Assembly: GCA_029718625.1 (NCBI GenBank)
Contig: CM056395.1
Location: forward strand, 18,812,309-18,876,308
Reading direction: 5' to 3'
DNA length: 64,000 bases
DNA from: Synaphobranchus kaupii
Taxonomy: Eukaryota; Chordata; Actinopteri; Anguilliformes; Synaphobranchidae
A model generated the notes under the pieces. The model saw nothing but the letters and a program-made list of their open reading frames with translations. It was not told where the DNA came from and did not search any database. The position numbers were made by a program, and so were the translations under genes. The number at the start of each line of letters is the position of its first letter. The stretch's first letter is position 1. Shown here piece after piece: positions 1-15,260 of this stretch.

Positions 1-3000
1 CAGCCCCCACTACAACAGCAGCCCCAACTACAACAGCAACCCCGACTACAACAGCAGCCCCCACTACAACAGCAACCCCGACTACAACTGCAGCCCCCAC
101 TACAACAGCAGCCCCCACTACAACAGCAGCACCCACTACAACTGCAGCCCCGACTACAACTGCAGCCCCCACTACGACTGCAGCCCCCACTACAACAGCA
201 GCCCCCACTACAATTGCAGCTCCCACTACAACTGCAACCCCCACTACAACAGCAGCCCCCACTACAACTGCAGCCCCCACTACAACTGTAGCCCTCAGTA
301 CAACAGCAGCCCACACTACAACTGCAGCCCCCACTACAACTGCAGCCCCCACTACAACAGCAGCCCCCACTACAACAGCAGCTCTCACTACAACTACAGC
401 ACCCACCACAACAGCAGCACCCATTACCACTGGAGCCCCATCTACACCTGCAGCCCCCACTACAACAGCAGCCCCCACTACAACTGTAGGCCCCACTACA
501 ACAGCAGCACCCACTACAACTGCAGCCCCCACTACAACAGAAGCACCCACTACAACAGCAGCCCCCACTACAACTGCAGCCCCCACTACAACAGCAGCAC
601 CCACTACAACTGCAGACCCCACTACAACTGCAGCCCCCACTACAACAGCAGCACGCACTACAACTGCAGCCCCCACTACAACAGCAGCCCCCACTACAAC
701 AGCAGCACCCACTACAACTGCAGCCCCCACTACAACAGCAGCCCCCACTACAACTGCAGCCCCGACTACAACTGCAGCCCCCACTACAACAGCAGCACCC
801 ACGACAACTGCAGCCCCCACTACAACAGCAGCCCCCACTACAACAGCAGCCCCAACTACAACTGCAGCCCCAACTACAACTGCCGCCCCCAGTACAACAG
901 CAGCACCCACTACAACTGCAGCCCCCACTACAACAGCAGCCCCCATTACAACTGCAGCCCCCACTACAACAGCAGCCCCCACTACAACTGCAGCTTCCAC
1001 TACCATTGCAGCACCCATTACAACTGCAGCCCCAAGAACAACAGAAGCCACCACTACAAGTGCAGCCCCCACTCCAACAGCAGCCCCCACTAAAACAGCA
1101 GTCACCACTACAAGTGCAACCCCCACTACAACAGCAGCCCCCACTACAACTGCAGCCCCCACTACAACTGCAGCTTCCACTACCACTGCAGCACCCACTA
1201 CAAGAGCAGCCCCCACTACAACTGCAGCTTCCACTACCACTGCAGCCCCGACTACAACTGCAGCCCCAACAACAACAGAAGCCACCACTACAACAGCAGC
1301 CCCCACTACAACTGCAGCCCCCACTACAACAGCAGCACCCACTACAACTGCAGCCCCCACTACAACAGCAGCCCCCACTACAACAGCAGCCCCAACTACA
1401 ACTGCAGCCCCAACTACAACTGCCGCCCCCAGTACAACAGCAGCACCCACTACAACTGCAGCCCCCACTACAACAGCAGCCCCCACTACAACTGCAGCCC
1501 GCACTACAACAGCAGCCCCCACTACAACTGCAGCTTCCACTACCATTGCAGCACCCATTACAACTGCAGCCCCAAGAACAACAGAAGCTTCCACTACCAC
1601 TGCAGCCCCGACTACAACTGCAGCCCCAACAACAACAGAAGCCACCACTACAACAGCAGCCCCCACTACAACAGCAGCCCCCACTATAACTGCAGCCCCC
1701 ACTACAACTGCAGCCCCCACTACAACTGCAGCTTCCACTACCACTGCAGCACCCACTACAAGAGCAGCCCCAACTACAACTGCAGCTTCCACTACCACTG
1801 CAGCCCCGACTACAACTGCAGCCCCAACAACAACAGAAGCCACCACTACAACAGCAGCCCCCACTACAACAGCAGCCCCCACTATAACTGCAGCCCCCAC
1901 TACAACAGCTGCCCCCACTACAACAGCAACCCCGACTACAACTGCAGCCCCCACTACAACTGCAGCCCACACTACAACAGCAGCCCCCAGTACAACTGCA
2001 GCCCCCACTACAACAGCAGCCCCCACTAAAACAGCAGCCCCCACTACAACTGCAGCCCCCACTACAACAGCAGCCCCCACTACAACTGCAGCCCCCACTA
2101 CAACAGCAGCCCCCACTACAACAGCAACCCCGACTACAACAGCAGCCCCCACTACAACAGCCGCCCCGACTACAACTGCAGCCCCAACAACAACAGAAGG
2201 CACCACTACAACAGCAGCCCCCACTACAACAGCAGCCCCCACTATAACTGCAGCCCCCACTACAACTGCAGCCCCCACTACAACTGCAGCTTCCACTACC
2301 ACTGCAGCACCCACTACAAGAGCAGCCCCAACTACAACTGCAGCTTCCACTACCACTGCAGCCCCGACTACAACTGCAGCCCCAACAACAACAGAAGCCA
2401 CCACTACAACAGCAGCCCCCACTACAACAGCAGCCCCCACTATAACTGCAGCCCCCACTACAACAGCTGCCCCCACTACAACAGCAACCCCGACTACAAC
2501 TGCAGCCCCCACTACAACTGCAGCCCACACTACAACAGCAGCCCCCAGTACAACTGCAGCCCCCACTACAACAGCAGCCCCCACTAAAACAGCAGCCCCC
2601 ACTACAACTGCAGCCCCCACTACAACAGCAGCCCCCACTACAACTGCAGCCCCCACTACAACAGCAGCCCCCACTACAACAGCAACCCCGACTACAACAG
2701 CAGCCCCCACTACAACAGCAGCCCCGACTACAACTGCAGCCCCCACTACAACAGCAGCCCCCACTACAACTGCAGCTTCCACTACCACTGCAGCCCCGAC
2801 TACAACTGCAGCCCCAACAACAACAGAAGCCACCACTACAAGTGCAGCCCCCAGTACAACAGCAGCCCCCACTACAACAGCAGCATCCACTACAACAGCA
2901 GCCCCCACTACAACAGCAGCCCCCACTACAACTGCAGCCCGCACTACAACAGCAACCCCGACTACAACTGCAGCCCCCACTACAACTGCAGCCCCCACTA

Positions 3001-6000
3001 CAACAGCAGCCCCCACTACAACAGCAATCCCGACTACAACAGCAGCCCCGACTACAACTGCAGCCCCCACTACAACAGCAGCCCCCACTACAACTGCAGC
3101 TTCCACTACCACTGCAGCCCCGACTACAACTGCAGCCCCAACAACAACAGAAGCCACCACTACAAGTGCAGCCCCCAGTACAACAGCAGCCCCCACTACA
3201 ACAGCAGCACCCACTACAACTGCAGCCCCCACTACAACAGCAGCCCCCACTACAACAGCAACCCCGACTACAACTGCAGCCCCCACCACAACAGCAGCAC
3301 CCACTACAACTGCAGCCCCCACTACAACAGCAGCCCCCACTACAACAGCAGCCCCCACTACAACTGCAGCCCGCACTACAACAGCAACCCCGACTACAAC
3401 TGCAGCCCCCACTACAACAGCAGCCCCCACTACAACTGCAGCCCCCACTACAACTGCAGCCCCCACTACAACAGCAACCCCGACTACAACAGAAGCCCCC
3501 ACTACAACAGCAGCCCCCACTACAACAGCAATCCCGACTACAACAGCAGCCCCCACTACAACAGCAGCCCCGACTACAACTGCAGCCCCCACTACAACTG
3601 CAGCCCCCACTACAATAGCAGCCCCCACTACAACTGCATCCCCCACTACAACAGCAGCCCCCACTACAACTGCAGCCCCGACTACAACTCCAGCCCCGAC
3701 TACAACTGCAGCCCCCACTACAACAGCAGCACCCACTACAACTGCAGCCCCCACTACAACAGCAGCCCCCACTACAACAGCAGCCACCACTACAAGTGCA
3801 GCCCCCACTACAACTGCAGCCCCCACTACAACAGCAGCCCCCACTACAACAGCAACCCCGACTACAACTGCAGCCCGCACTACAACAGCAGCCCCCACTA
3901 CAACAGCAGCCCCCACTACAACTGCAGCCCCCACCACAACAGCAGCACCCACTACAACTGCAGCCCCGACTACAACTGCAGCCCCGACTACAACTGCAGC
4001 CCCCACTACAACAGCAGCCCCCACTACAACTGCAGCCCGCACTACAACAGCAGCCCCCACTACAACTGCAGCCCCCACTACAACAGCAGCCCCCACTACA
4101 ACTGCAGACCCCACTACAACAGCAGCCCCCACTACAATTGCAGCCCCCACTACACCAGCAGCCCCCACTACAACTGCAGCCCCGACTACAACTGCAGCCC
4201 CCACTACAACAGCAGCACCCACTACAACTGCAGCCCCCACTACAAATGCAGCCCCCACTACAAGAGCAGCCCCCACTACAACTTCAGCTTCCACTACCAC
4301 TGCAGCCCCGACTACAACTGCAGCCCCAACAACAACAGAAGCCACCACTACAACAGCAGCCCCCACTACAACAGCAGCCCCCACTATAACTGCAGCCCCC
4401 ACTACAACAGCAGCCCCCACTACAACAGCAACCCCGACTACAACTGCAGCCCCCACTACAACTGCAGCCCACACTACAACAGCAGCCCCCAGTACAACTG
4501 CAGCCCCCACTACAACAGCAGCCCCCACTACAACAGCAGCCCCCACTACAACTGCAGCCCCCACTACAACTGCAGCCCCCACTACAACAGCAGCCCCCAC
4601 TACAACTGCAGCCCCCACTACAACAGCAGCCCCCACTACAACAGCAACCCCGACTACAACAGCAGCCCCCACTACAACAGCAGCCCCGACTACAACTGCA
4701 GCCCCCACTACAACAGCAGCCCCCACTACAACTGCAGCTTCCACTACCACTGCAGCCCCGACTACAACTGCAGCCCCAACAACAACAGAAGCCACCACTA
4801 CAAGTGCAGCCCCCAGTACAACAGCAGCCCCCACTACAACAGCAGCACCCACTACAACTGCAGCCCCCACTACAACAGCAGCCCCCACTACAACAGCAAC
4901 CCCGACTACAACTGCAGCCCCCACTACAACTGCAGCTTCCACTACCACTGCAGCCCCGACTACAACTGCAGCCCCAACAACAACAGAAGCCACCACTACA
5001 AGTGCAGCCCCCACTACAACAGCAGTCCCCACTACAACAGCAACCCCGACTACAACTGCAGCCCCCACTACAACAGCAGCCCCCACTACAACAGTAACCC
5101 CGACTACAACAGAAGCCCCCACTACAACAGCAGCCCCCACTACAACAGCAAGCCCGACTACAACAGCAGCCCCCACTACAACAGCAGCCCCGACTACAAC
5201 AGCAGCCCCCACTACAACTGCAGCCCCGACTACAACTGCAGCCCCCACTACAACAGCAGCACCCACTACAACTGCAGCCCCCACTACAACAGCAGCCCCC
5301 ACTACAACAGCAGCCCCAACTACAACTGCAGCCCCAACTACAACTGCCGCCCCCAGTACAACAGCAGCACCCACTACAACTGCAGCCCCCACTACAACTG
5401 CAGCTTCCACTACCATTGCAGCACCCATTACAACTGCAGCCCCAAGAACAACAGAAGCCACCACTACAAGTGCAGCCCCCACTACAACAGCAGCCCCCAC
5501 TAAAACAGCAGTCACCACTACAAGTGCAACCCCCACTACAACAGCAGCCCCCACTACAACTGCAGCCCCCACTACAACTGCAGCCCCCACTACAACTGCA
5601 GCTTCCACTACCACTGCAGCACCCACTACAAGAGCAGCCCCAACTACAACTGCAGCTTCCACAACCACTGCAGCCCCGACTACAACTGCAGCCCCAACAA
5701 CAACAGAAGCCACCACTACAAGAGCAGCCCCCACTACAACAGCAGCCCCCACTATAACTGCAGCCCCCACTACAACAGCTGCCCCCACTACAACAGCAAC
5801 CCCGACTACAACTGCAGCCCCCACTACAACTGCAGCCCACACTACAACAGCAGCCCCCAGTACAACTGCAGCCCCCACTACAACAGCAGCCCCCACTACA
5901 ACAGCAGCCCCCACTACAACTGCAGCCCCCACTACAACAGCAGCCCCCACTACAACTGCAGCCCCCACTACAACAGCAGCCCCCACTACAACAGCAACCC

Positions 6001-9000
6001 CGACTACAACAGCAGCCCCCACTACAACAGCAGCCCCGACTACAACTGCAGCCCCCACTACAACAGCAGCCCCCACTACAACTGCAGCTTCCACTACCAC
6101 TGCAGCCCCGACTACAACTGCAGCCCCAACAACAACAGAAGCCACCACTACAAGTGCAACCCCCACTACAACAGCAGCCCCCACTACAACTGCAGCCCCC
6201 ACTACAACTGCAGCCCCCACTACAACTGCAGCTTCCACTACCACTGCAGCACCCACTACAAGAGCAGCCCCAACTACAACTGCAGCTTCCACTACCACTG
6301 CAGCCCCGACTACAACTGCAGCCCCAACAACAACAGAAGCCACCACTACAACAGCAGCCCCCACTACAACAGCAGCCCCCACTATAACTGCAGCCCCAAC
6401 TACAACTGCAGCTTCCACTACCACTGCAGCCCCGACTACAACTGCAGCCCCAACAACAACAGAAGCCACCACTACAACAGCAGCCCCCACTACAACAGCA
6501 GCCCCCACTATAACTGCAGCCCCCACTACAACAGCTGCCCCCAATACAACAGCAACCCCGACTACAACTGCAGCCCCCACTACAACTGCAGCCCACACTA
6601 CAACAGCAGCCCCCAGTACAACTGCAGCCCCCACTACAACAGCAGCCCCCACTACAACTGCAGCCCCCACTACAACAGCATCCCCCACTACAACTGCAGC
6701 CCCCACTACAACAGCAGCCCCCACTACAACAGCAACCCCGACTACAACAGCAGCCCCCACTACAACAGCAGCCCCGACTACAACTGCAGCCCCCACTACA
6801 ACAGCAGCCCCCACTACAACTGCAGCTTCCACTACCACTGCAGCCCCTACTACAACTGCAGCCCCAACAACAACAGATGCCACCACTACAAGTGCAGCCC
6901 CCAGTACAACAGCAGCCCCCACTACAACAGCAGCACCCACTACAACAGCAGCCCCCACTACAACAGCAGCCCCCACTACAACTGCAGCCCGCACTACAAC
7001 AGCAACCCCGACTACAACTGCAGCCCCCACTACAACAGCAGCCCCCACTACAACTGCAGCCCCCACTACAACAGCAGCCCCCACTACAACAGCAATCCCG
7101 ACTACAACAGCAGCCCCGACTACAACTGCAGCCCCCACTACAACAGCAGCCCCCACTACAACTGCAGCTTCCACTACCACTGCAGCCCCGACTACAACTG
7201 CAGCCCCAACAACAACAGAAGCCACCACTACAAGTGCAGCCCCCAGTACAACAGCAGCCCCCACTACAACAGCAGCACCCACTACAACTGCAGCCCCCAC
7301 TACAACAGCAGCCCCCACTACAACAGCAACCCCGACTACAACTGCAGCCCCCACCACAACAGCAGCACCCACTACAACTGCAGCCCCCACTACAACAGCA
7401 GCCCCCACTACAACAGCAGCCCCCACTACAACTGCAGCCCGCACTACAACAGCAACCCCGTCTACAACTGCAGCCCCCACTACAACAGCAGCCCCCACTA
7501 CAACTGCAGCCCCCACTACAACTGCAGCCCCTACTACAACAGCAACCCCGACTACAACAGAAGCCCCCACTACAACAGCAGCCCCCACTACAACTGCAGC
7601 CCCCACTACAACTGCAGCCCCTACTACAACAGCAACCCCGACTACAACAGAAGCCCCCACTACAACAGCAGCCCCCACTACAACAGCAGCGCCGACTACA
7701 ACTGCAGCCCCCACTACAACTGCAGCCCCCACTACAACAGCAGCCCCCACTACAACTGCAGCCCCCACTACAACAGCAGCCCCCACTACAACTGCAGCCC
7801 CGACTACAACTCCAGCCCCGACTACAACTGCAGCCCCCACTACAACAGCAGCACCCACTACAACTGCAGCCCCCACTACAACAGCAGCCCCCACTACAAC
7901 AGCAGCCACCACTACAAGTGCAGCCCCCACTACAACTGCAGCCCCCACTACAACAGCAGCCCCCACTACAACAGCAACCCCGACTACAACTGCAGCCCGC
8001 ACTACAACAGCAGCCCCCACTACAACAGCAGCCCCCACTACAACTGCAGCCCCCACCACAACAGCAGCACCCACTACAACTGCAGCCCCGACTACAACTG
8101 CAGCCCCGACTACAACTGCAGCCCCCACTACAACAGCAGCCCCCACTACAACTGCAGCCCGCACTACAACAGCAGCCCCCACTACAACTGCAGCCCCCAC
8201 TACAACAGCAGCCCCCGCTACAACTGCAGACCCCACTACAACAGCAGCCCCCACTACAATTGCAGCCCCCACTACAACAGCAGCCCCCACTACAACTGCA
8301 GCCCCGACTACAACTGCAGCCCCCACTACAACAGCAGCACCCACTACAACTGCAGCCCCCACTACAAATGCAGCCCCCACTACAAGAGCAGCCCCCACTA
8401 CAACTGCAGCTTCCACTACCACTGCAGCCCCGACTACAACTGCAGCCCCAACAACAACAGAAGCCACCACTACAACAGCAGCCCCCACTATAACTGCAGC
8501 CCCCACTACAACAGCAGCCCCCACTACAACAGCAACCCCGACTACAACTGCAGCCCCCACTACAACTGCAGCCCACACTACAACAGCAGCCCCCAGTACA
8601 ACTGCAGCCCCCACTACAACAGCAGCCCCCACTACAACAGCAGCCCCCACTACAACTGCAGCCCCCACTACAACAGCAGCCCCCACTACAACTGCAGCCC
8701 CCACTACAACAGCAGCCCCCACTACAACAGCAACCCCGACTACAACAGCAGCCCCCACTACAACAGCAGCCCCGACTACAACTGCAGCCCCCACTACAAC
8801 AGCAGCCCCCACTACAACTGCAGCTTCCACTACCACTGCAGCCCCGACTACAACTGCAGCCCCAACAACAACAGAAGCCACCACTACAAGTGCAGCCCCC
8901 AGTACAACAGCAGCCCCCACTACAACAGCAGCACCCACTACAACGGCAGCCCCCACTACAACAGCAGCCCCCACTACAACAGCAGCCCCCACTACAACAG

Positions 9001-12000
9001 CAACCCCGACTACAACTGCAGCCCCCACTACAACTGCAGCTTCCACTACCACTGCAGCCCCGACTACAACTGCAGCCCCAACAACAACAGAAGCCACCAC
9101 TACAAGTGCAGCCCCCACTACAACAGCAGTCCCCACTACAACAGCAACCCCGACTACAACTGCAGCCCCCACTACAACAGCAGCCCCCACTACAACAGTA
9201 ACCCCGACTACAACAGAAGCCCCCACTACAACAGCAGTCCCCACTACAACAGCAAGCCCGACTACAACAGCAGCCCCCACTACAACAGCAGCCCCGACTA
9301 CAACAGCAGCCCCCACTACAACTGCAGCCCCGACTACAACTGCAGCCCCCACTACAACAGCAGCACCCACTACAACTGCAGCCCCCACTACAACAGCAGC
9401 CCCCACTACAACAGCAGCCCCAACTACAACTGCAGCCCCAACTACAACTGCCGCCCCCAGTACAACAGCAGCACCCACTACAACTGCAGCCCCCACTACA
9501 ACAGCAGCCCCCACTACAACTGCAGCCCCCACTACAACAGCAGCCCCCACTACAACTGCAGCTTCCACTACCATTGCAGCACCCATTACAACTGCAGCCC
9601 CAAGAACAACAGAAGCCACCACTACAAGTGCAGCCCCCACTACAACAGCAGCCCCCACTAAAACAGCAGTCACCACTACAAGTGCAACCCCCACTACAAC
9701 AGCAGCCCCCACTACAACTGCAGCCCCCACTACAACTGCAGCCCCCACTACAACTGCAGCTTCCACTACCACTGCAGCACCCACTACAAGAGCAGCCCCA
9801 ACTACAACTGCAGCTTCCACTACCACTGCAGCCCCGACTACAACTGCAGCCCCAACAACAACAGAAGCCACCACTACAACAGCAACCCCGACTACAACTG
9901 CAGCCCCCACTACAACTGCAGCCCACACTACAACAGCAGCCCCCAGTACAACTGCAGCCCCCACTACAACAGCAGCCCCCACTACAACAGCAGCCCCCAC
10001 TACAACTGCAGCCCCCACTACAACAGCAGCCCCCACTACAACTGCAGCCCCCACTACAACAGCAGCCCCCACTACAACAGCAACCCCGACTACAACAGCA
10101 GCCCCCACTACAACAGCAGCCCCGACTACAACTGCAGCCCCCACTACAACAGCAGCCCCCACTACAACTGCAGCTTCCACTACCACTGCAGCCCCGACTA
10201 CAACTGCAGCCCCAACAACAACAGAAGCCACCACTACAAGTGCAGCCCCCAGTACAACAGCAGCCCCCACTACAACAGCAGCACCCACTACAACAGCAGC
10301 CCCCACTACAACAGCAGCCCCCACTACAACTGCAGCCCGCACTACAACAGCAACCCCGATTACAACTGCAGCCCCCACTACAACAGCAGCCCCCACTACA
10401 ACTGCAGCCCCCACTACAACAGCAGCCCCCACTACAACAGCAATCCCGACTACAACAGCAGCCCCGACTACAACTGCAGCCCCCACTACAACAGCAGCCC
10501 CCACTACAACTGCAGCTTCCACTACCACTGCAGCCCCGACTACAACTGCAGCCCCAACAACAACAGAAGCCACCACTACAAGTGCAGCCCCCAGTACAAC
10601 AGCAGCCCCCACTACAACAGCAGCACCCACTACAACTGCAGCCCCCACTACAACAGCAACCCCGACTACAACTGCAGCCCCCACCACAACAGCAGCACCC
10701 ACTACAACTGCAGCCCCCACTACAACAGCAGCCCCCACTACAACAGCAGCCCCCACTACAACTGCAGCCCGCACTACAACAGCAACCCCGACTACAACTG
10801 CAGCCCCCACTACAACAGCAGCCCCCACTACAACTGCAGCCCCCACTACAACTGCAGCCCCCACTACAACAGCAACCCCGACTACAACAGAAGCCCCCAC
10901 TACAACAGCAGCCCCCACTACAACAGCAATCCCGACTACAACAGCAACCCCCACTACAACAGCAGCCCCGACTACAACTGCAGCCCCCACTACAACTGCA
11001 GCCCCCACTACAACAGCAGCCCCCACTACAACTGCAGCCCCCACTACAACAGCAGCCCCCACTACAACTGCAGCCCCGACTACAACTCCAGCCCCGACTA
11101 CAACTGCAGCCCCCACTACAACAGCAGCACCCACTACAACTGCAGCCCCCACTACAACAGCAGCCCCCACTACAACAGCAGCCACCACTACAAGTGCAGC
11201 CCCCACTACAACTGCAGCCCCCACTACAACAGCAGCCCCCACTACAACAGCAACCCCGACTACAACTGCAGCCCGCACTACAACAGCAGCCCCCACTACA
11301 ACAGCAGCCCCCACTACAACTGCAGCCCCCACCACAACAGCAGCACCCACTACAACTGCAGCCCCGACTACAACTGCAGCCCCGACTACAACTGCAGCCC
11401 CCACTACAACAGCAGCCCCCACTACAACTGCAGCCCGCACTACAACAGCAGCCCCCACTACAACTGCAGCCCCCACTACAACAGCAGCCCCCACTACAAC
11501 TGCAGACCCCACTACAATAGCAGCCCGCACAACAATTGCAGCCCCCACTACAACAGCAGCCCCCACTACAACTGCAGCCCCGACTACAACTGCAGCCCCC
11601 ACTACAACAGCAGCCCCCACTACAAATGCAGCCCCCACTACACCTGCAGCCCTCACTACAACAGCAGCCACAACTAGAAGTGCAGCCCCCACTACAACAG
11701 CAGCACCCACTTCAACTGCAGCCCCCACTACAACAGCAGCCCCCACTACAACTGCAGCTTCCACTACCACTGCAGCACCCACTACAACTGCAGCCCCAAG
11801 AACAACAGAAGCCACCACTACAAGTGCAGCCCCCACTACAACAGCAGCCCCCACTACAACAGCAGCCACCACTACAACAGCAGCCCCGACTACAACTGCA
11901 GCCCCCACTACAACTGCAGCTTCCACTACCACTGCAGCCTCGACTACAAGTGCAGCCCCCACTACAACAGCAGCCCCCACTACAACTGCAGCCCCCACTA

Positions 12001-14846
12001 CAACAGCAGCCCCCACTACAACTGCAACCCCGACTACAACTGCAGCCCCCACTACAACAGCAGCCCCCACTACAACTGCAGCCCCCACAACAACAGCAGT
12101 CCCAACTACAACTGCAGCCCCCACTACAACAGCAGCCCCCACAACAACAGCAGTCCCGACTACAACTGCAGCCCCCACTACAACAGCAGCCCCCACTACA
12201 ACTGCAGCCCCGACTACAACTGCAGCCCCCATTACAACAGCAGCACCCACGACAACTGCAGCCCCCACTACAACAGCAGCACCCACCACAACAGCAGCAC
12301 CCACTACAACTGCAGCCCCGACTACAACTGCAGCCCCCACTACAACATCAGCCCCCACTACAACAGCACCCCCCACTACAACTGCAGCCCGCACTACAAC
12401 AGCAGCGCCCACTACAACTGCAGCCCCCACTACAACAGCAGCCCCCACTACAACTGCAGACCCCACTACAACAGCAGCCCTCACTACAATTGCAGCCCCC
12501 ACTACAACAGCAGCCCCCACTAGAACTGCAGCCCCGACTACAACTGCAGCCCCCACTACAACAGCAGCACCCACTACAACTGCAGCCCCCAGTACAACTG
12601 CAGCCCCCACTACAACTGCAGCCCCCACTACAACAGCAGCCACCACTACAAGTGCAGCCCCCACTACAACAGCAGCCCCCACTACAACTGCAGCCCCCAC
12701 TACAACTGCAGCTTCCACTACCACTGCAGGATCCACTACAACAGCAGCCCCCACTACAACTGCAGCCCCCACTACAACAGCAGCCCCCGCTACAACAGCA
12801 GCCCCCACTACAACAGCAACCCCGACTACAACTGCAGCCCCCACTACAACAGCAGCCCCGACTAGAACTGCAGCCCCCACTACAACTGCAGCTTCCACTA
12901 CCACTGCAGCCCCGACTACAATTGCAGCCCCCACTAGAACAGCAGCCCCCACTACAACAGCAGCCACCACTACAAGTGCAGCCCCCACTACAACAGGAGC
13001 CCCCACTACAACAGCAGCCCCCACTACAACTGCAGCCCCCACTACAACAGCAGCCCCCACTACAACTGCAGCCCCCACTACAACTGCAGTCCCGACTACA
13101 ACAGCAGCCCGCACTTCGACTGCAGCCCCCACTACAACTGCAGCCCCCACTACAACAGCAGCCCCCACTACAACAGCAGCACCCACTACAACAGCTGCCC
13201 CGAATACAACTGCAGCCCCCACTACAACTGCATCCCCGACTACAACTGCAGCCCCCACTACAACAGCAGCACCCACTACAACTGCAGCCCCCACCACAAC
13301 AGCAGTACCCATTACAACTGCTGCCACTACAACTGCAGCCCCCACTACAACTGCAGCCCCCACAATAACGGCAGCCCCCACTACTACTGCAGCCCCCACT
13401 ACAACTGCAGCCCTCACTACAACAGCAGCCCCCACTACAACAGCAGCCCCCACTACAACTGCAGCCCCCACTACAACTGCAGCCCGGATTACAACTGCAG
13501 CCCCCACTACAACAGCAGCCACCACTACAACTGCAGCCCCAACTACAACTGCAGCCCCCACTACAACTGCAGCCCCCACTACGACTGCAGCCGCCGCTAA
13601 AACTGCAGCCCCCACTACAACTGCAGCCCCCACTACAACAGCAGCCCCCACTACAACAGCAGCCCCGACTACAACTGCAGCCCCCACTACAACTGCAGCC
13701 CCCACCACAACTGCAGCACCCACTACAACAGCAGCCCCCACTACAACAGCAGCCCCCACTACAACAGCAGCCCCGACTACAACTGCAGCCCCCACTACAA
13801 CTGCAGCCCCCACCACAACAGCAGCACCCACTAAAACTGCAGCACCCACTACAACAGCAGCCCCCACTACAATTGCAGCCCCCACTACAACAGCAGCCCC
13901 CACTACTACTGCAACCCCCTCTACAACAGCAGCCCCCACTACAACTGCAGCCCCAACTACAACTGCAGCCCCCACTACAACTGCAGCCGCCAGTACAACT
14001 GCAGCAGCCACTAAAACTGCAGCACCCACTACAACAGCAGCCCCCACTACAACTGCAGCCCCCACTACAACAGCAGCACCCACTACAACAGCAGCCCGGA
14101 CTACAACTGCAGCCCCCACAACAACTGCAGCCCCGTCTATAACTGCAGCCCCCACTACAACAGCAGCCACCACTACAACTGCAGCCCCCACTACAACAGG
14201 AGCCTCCACTACAACTGCAGCCCCGACTACAACTGCAGTCCCCACTACAACAGCAGCCACCACTACAACTGCAGCCCTCACTACAACAGCAGCCCTCACT
14301 ACAACAGCAGCCCGCACTACAACTGCAGCCCCCACTACAACAGCAGCCCCCATTACAACTGCAGCCCCGACTACAACTGCAGCCCCCACTACAACTGCAG
14401 CCCCCACTACAACAGCAGCCCCCACTACAACAGCAGCCCCCACTACAACTGCAACCCCGACTACAACTGCAGCCCCCAGTACAACAGCAGCCCCCACTAC
14501 AACTGCAGCCCCCACTACAACTGCAGCCCCCACTACAACTGCAGTCCCCACTACAACTGCAGCCCCGACTACAACTGCAGCCCCCACTACAACTGCAGCC
14601 CCCACTACAACTGCAGCTCCCACTACAACTGCAGTCCCCACTACAACTGCAGCCCCGACTACAACTGCGGCCCCAACTACAACAGCAGCCCCCACTACAA
14701 CTGCAGCCCCCACTACAGCAGCAGCCATGACTATAACTGCAGCCCCCACTACAACAGCAGCCCCAACTACAACTGTTGCCCCGACTACAACTGCAGCCCC
14801 TACTACAACTGCAGGTCCCACTACAACTTCAGCTCCTAATCCACCC
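1..14846 (+). repeat. 18-bp coding minisatellite, PTS domain 1 (AAPTTT)n
   Basis: About 820 units of 18 bp in the frame whose codons begin at positions divisible by 3. The consensus unit is Ala-Ala-Pro-Thr-Thr-Thr. Two synonymous flavours alternate: the last Thr codon is ACA or ACT, and the ACT form creates a CTGCAG (PstI) site with the following Ala codon. Variant residues (Ile, Ser, Arg, Lys, Glu, Gly, Val, Asp) are sparse and recur in the same order in distant blocks. One unit near 13,320 lacks its Pro codon (15 bp) but keeps the frame. Serine is rare, so the likely glycan acceptors are almost all Thr. The strand is very poor in G and rich in C and A. Confidence 0.95.
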
Positions 14847-15229
14847 GCAGAATCACCAGTCATTTCTTTCACGCTGGTGTTCATCTCCATCGACACCTTC
14901 ACACCTGACCTCGGAGATTCTTCCTCTCCGGCTTTTAAGAATAGAGCACAACAGCTCACGGACGTGGTGAGTCTGAACCAACGAGCACAAAGAGAATACT
15001 CTTTCCCATAATTCTTTTCTTGTTTTTTCATGTTGTTCGGAACAAGTCCACATGTATTTTACAATGTGCAGTTGTTTTTCACCTTTGAAATGAATAGAAT
15101 AAGATTTAAAAGAGTTGTTAATACTGTTTTTTTTTTTTTAAATAATCATACTTCTGTTTTCAGCTTGAACCCTTCTTTAAACGGATCTATGTTTCCTTTG
15201 TCAAACTGATCATCTTAAGATTCAGGTAA

Positions 15230-15260
<31 letters not shown>

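Noticed and set aside
4284..9926. A 1,880-codon minus-strand open frame of Cys/Gly/Ser repeats, keratin-associated-like
   Set aside because: It is the antisense reading of the 18-bp mucin repeat. It has no start, splice or terminator context, and it ends where the repeat phase or variants happen to allow.
1006..14142. Several + strand Gln/Pro/Leu-rich open frames (up to 648 codons) resembling prolamins or polyQ proteins
   Set aside because: They are the same repeat read in another frame and are broken by stops (for example CTATAA) at many places. The Thr/Pro frame alone continues into SEA sequence with correct splicing.
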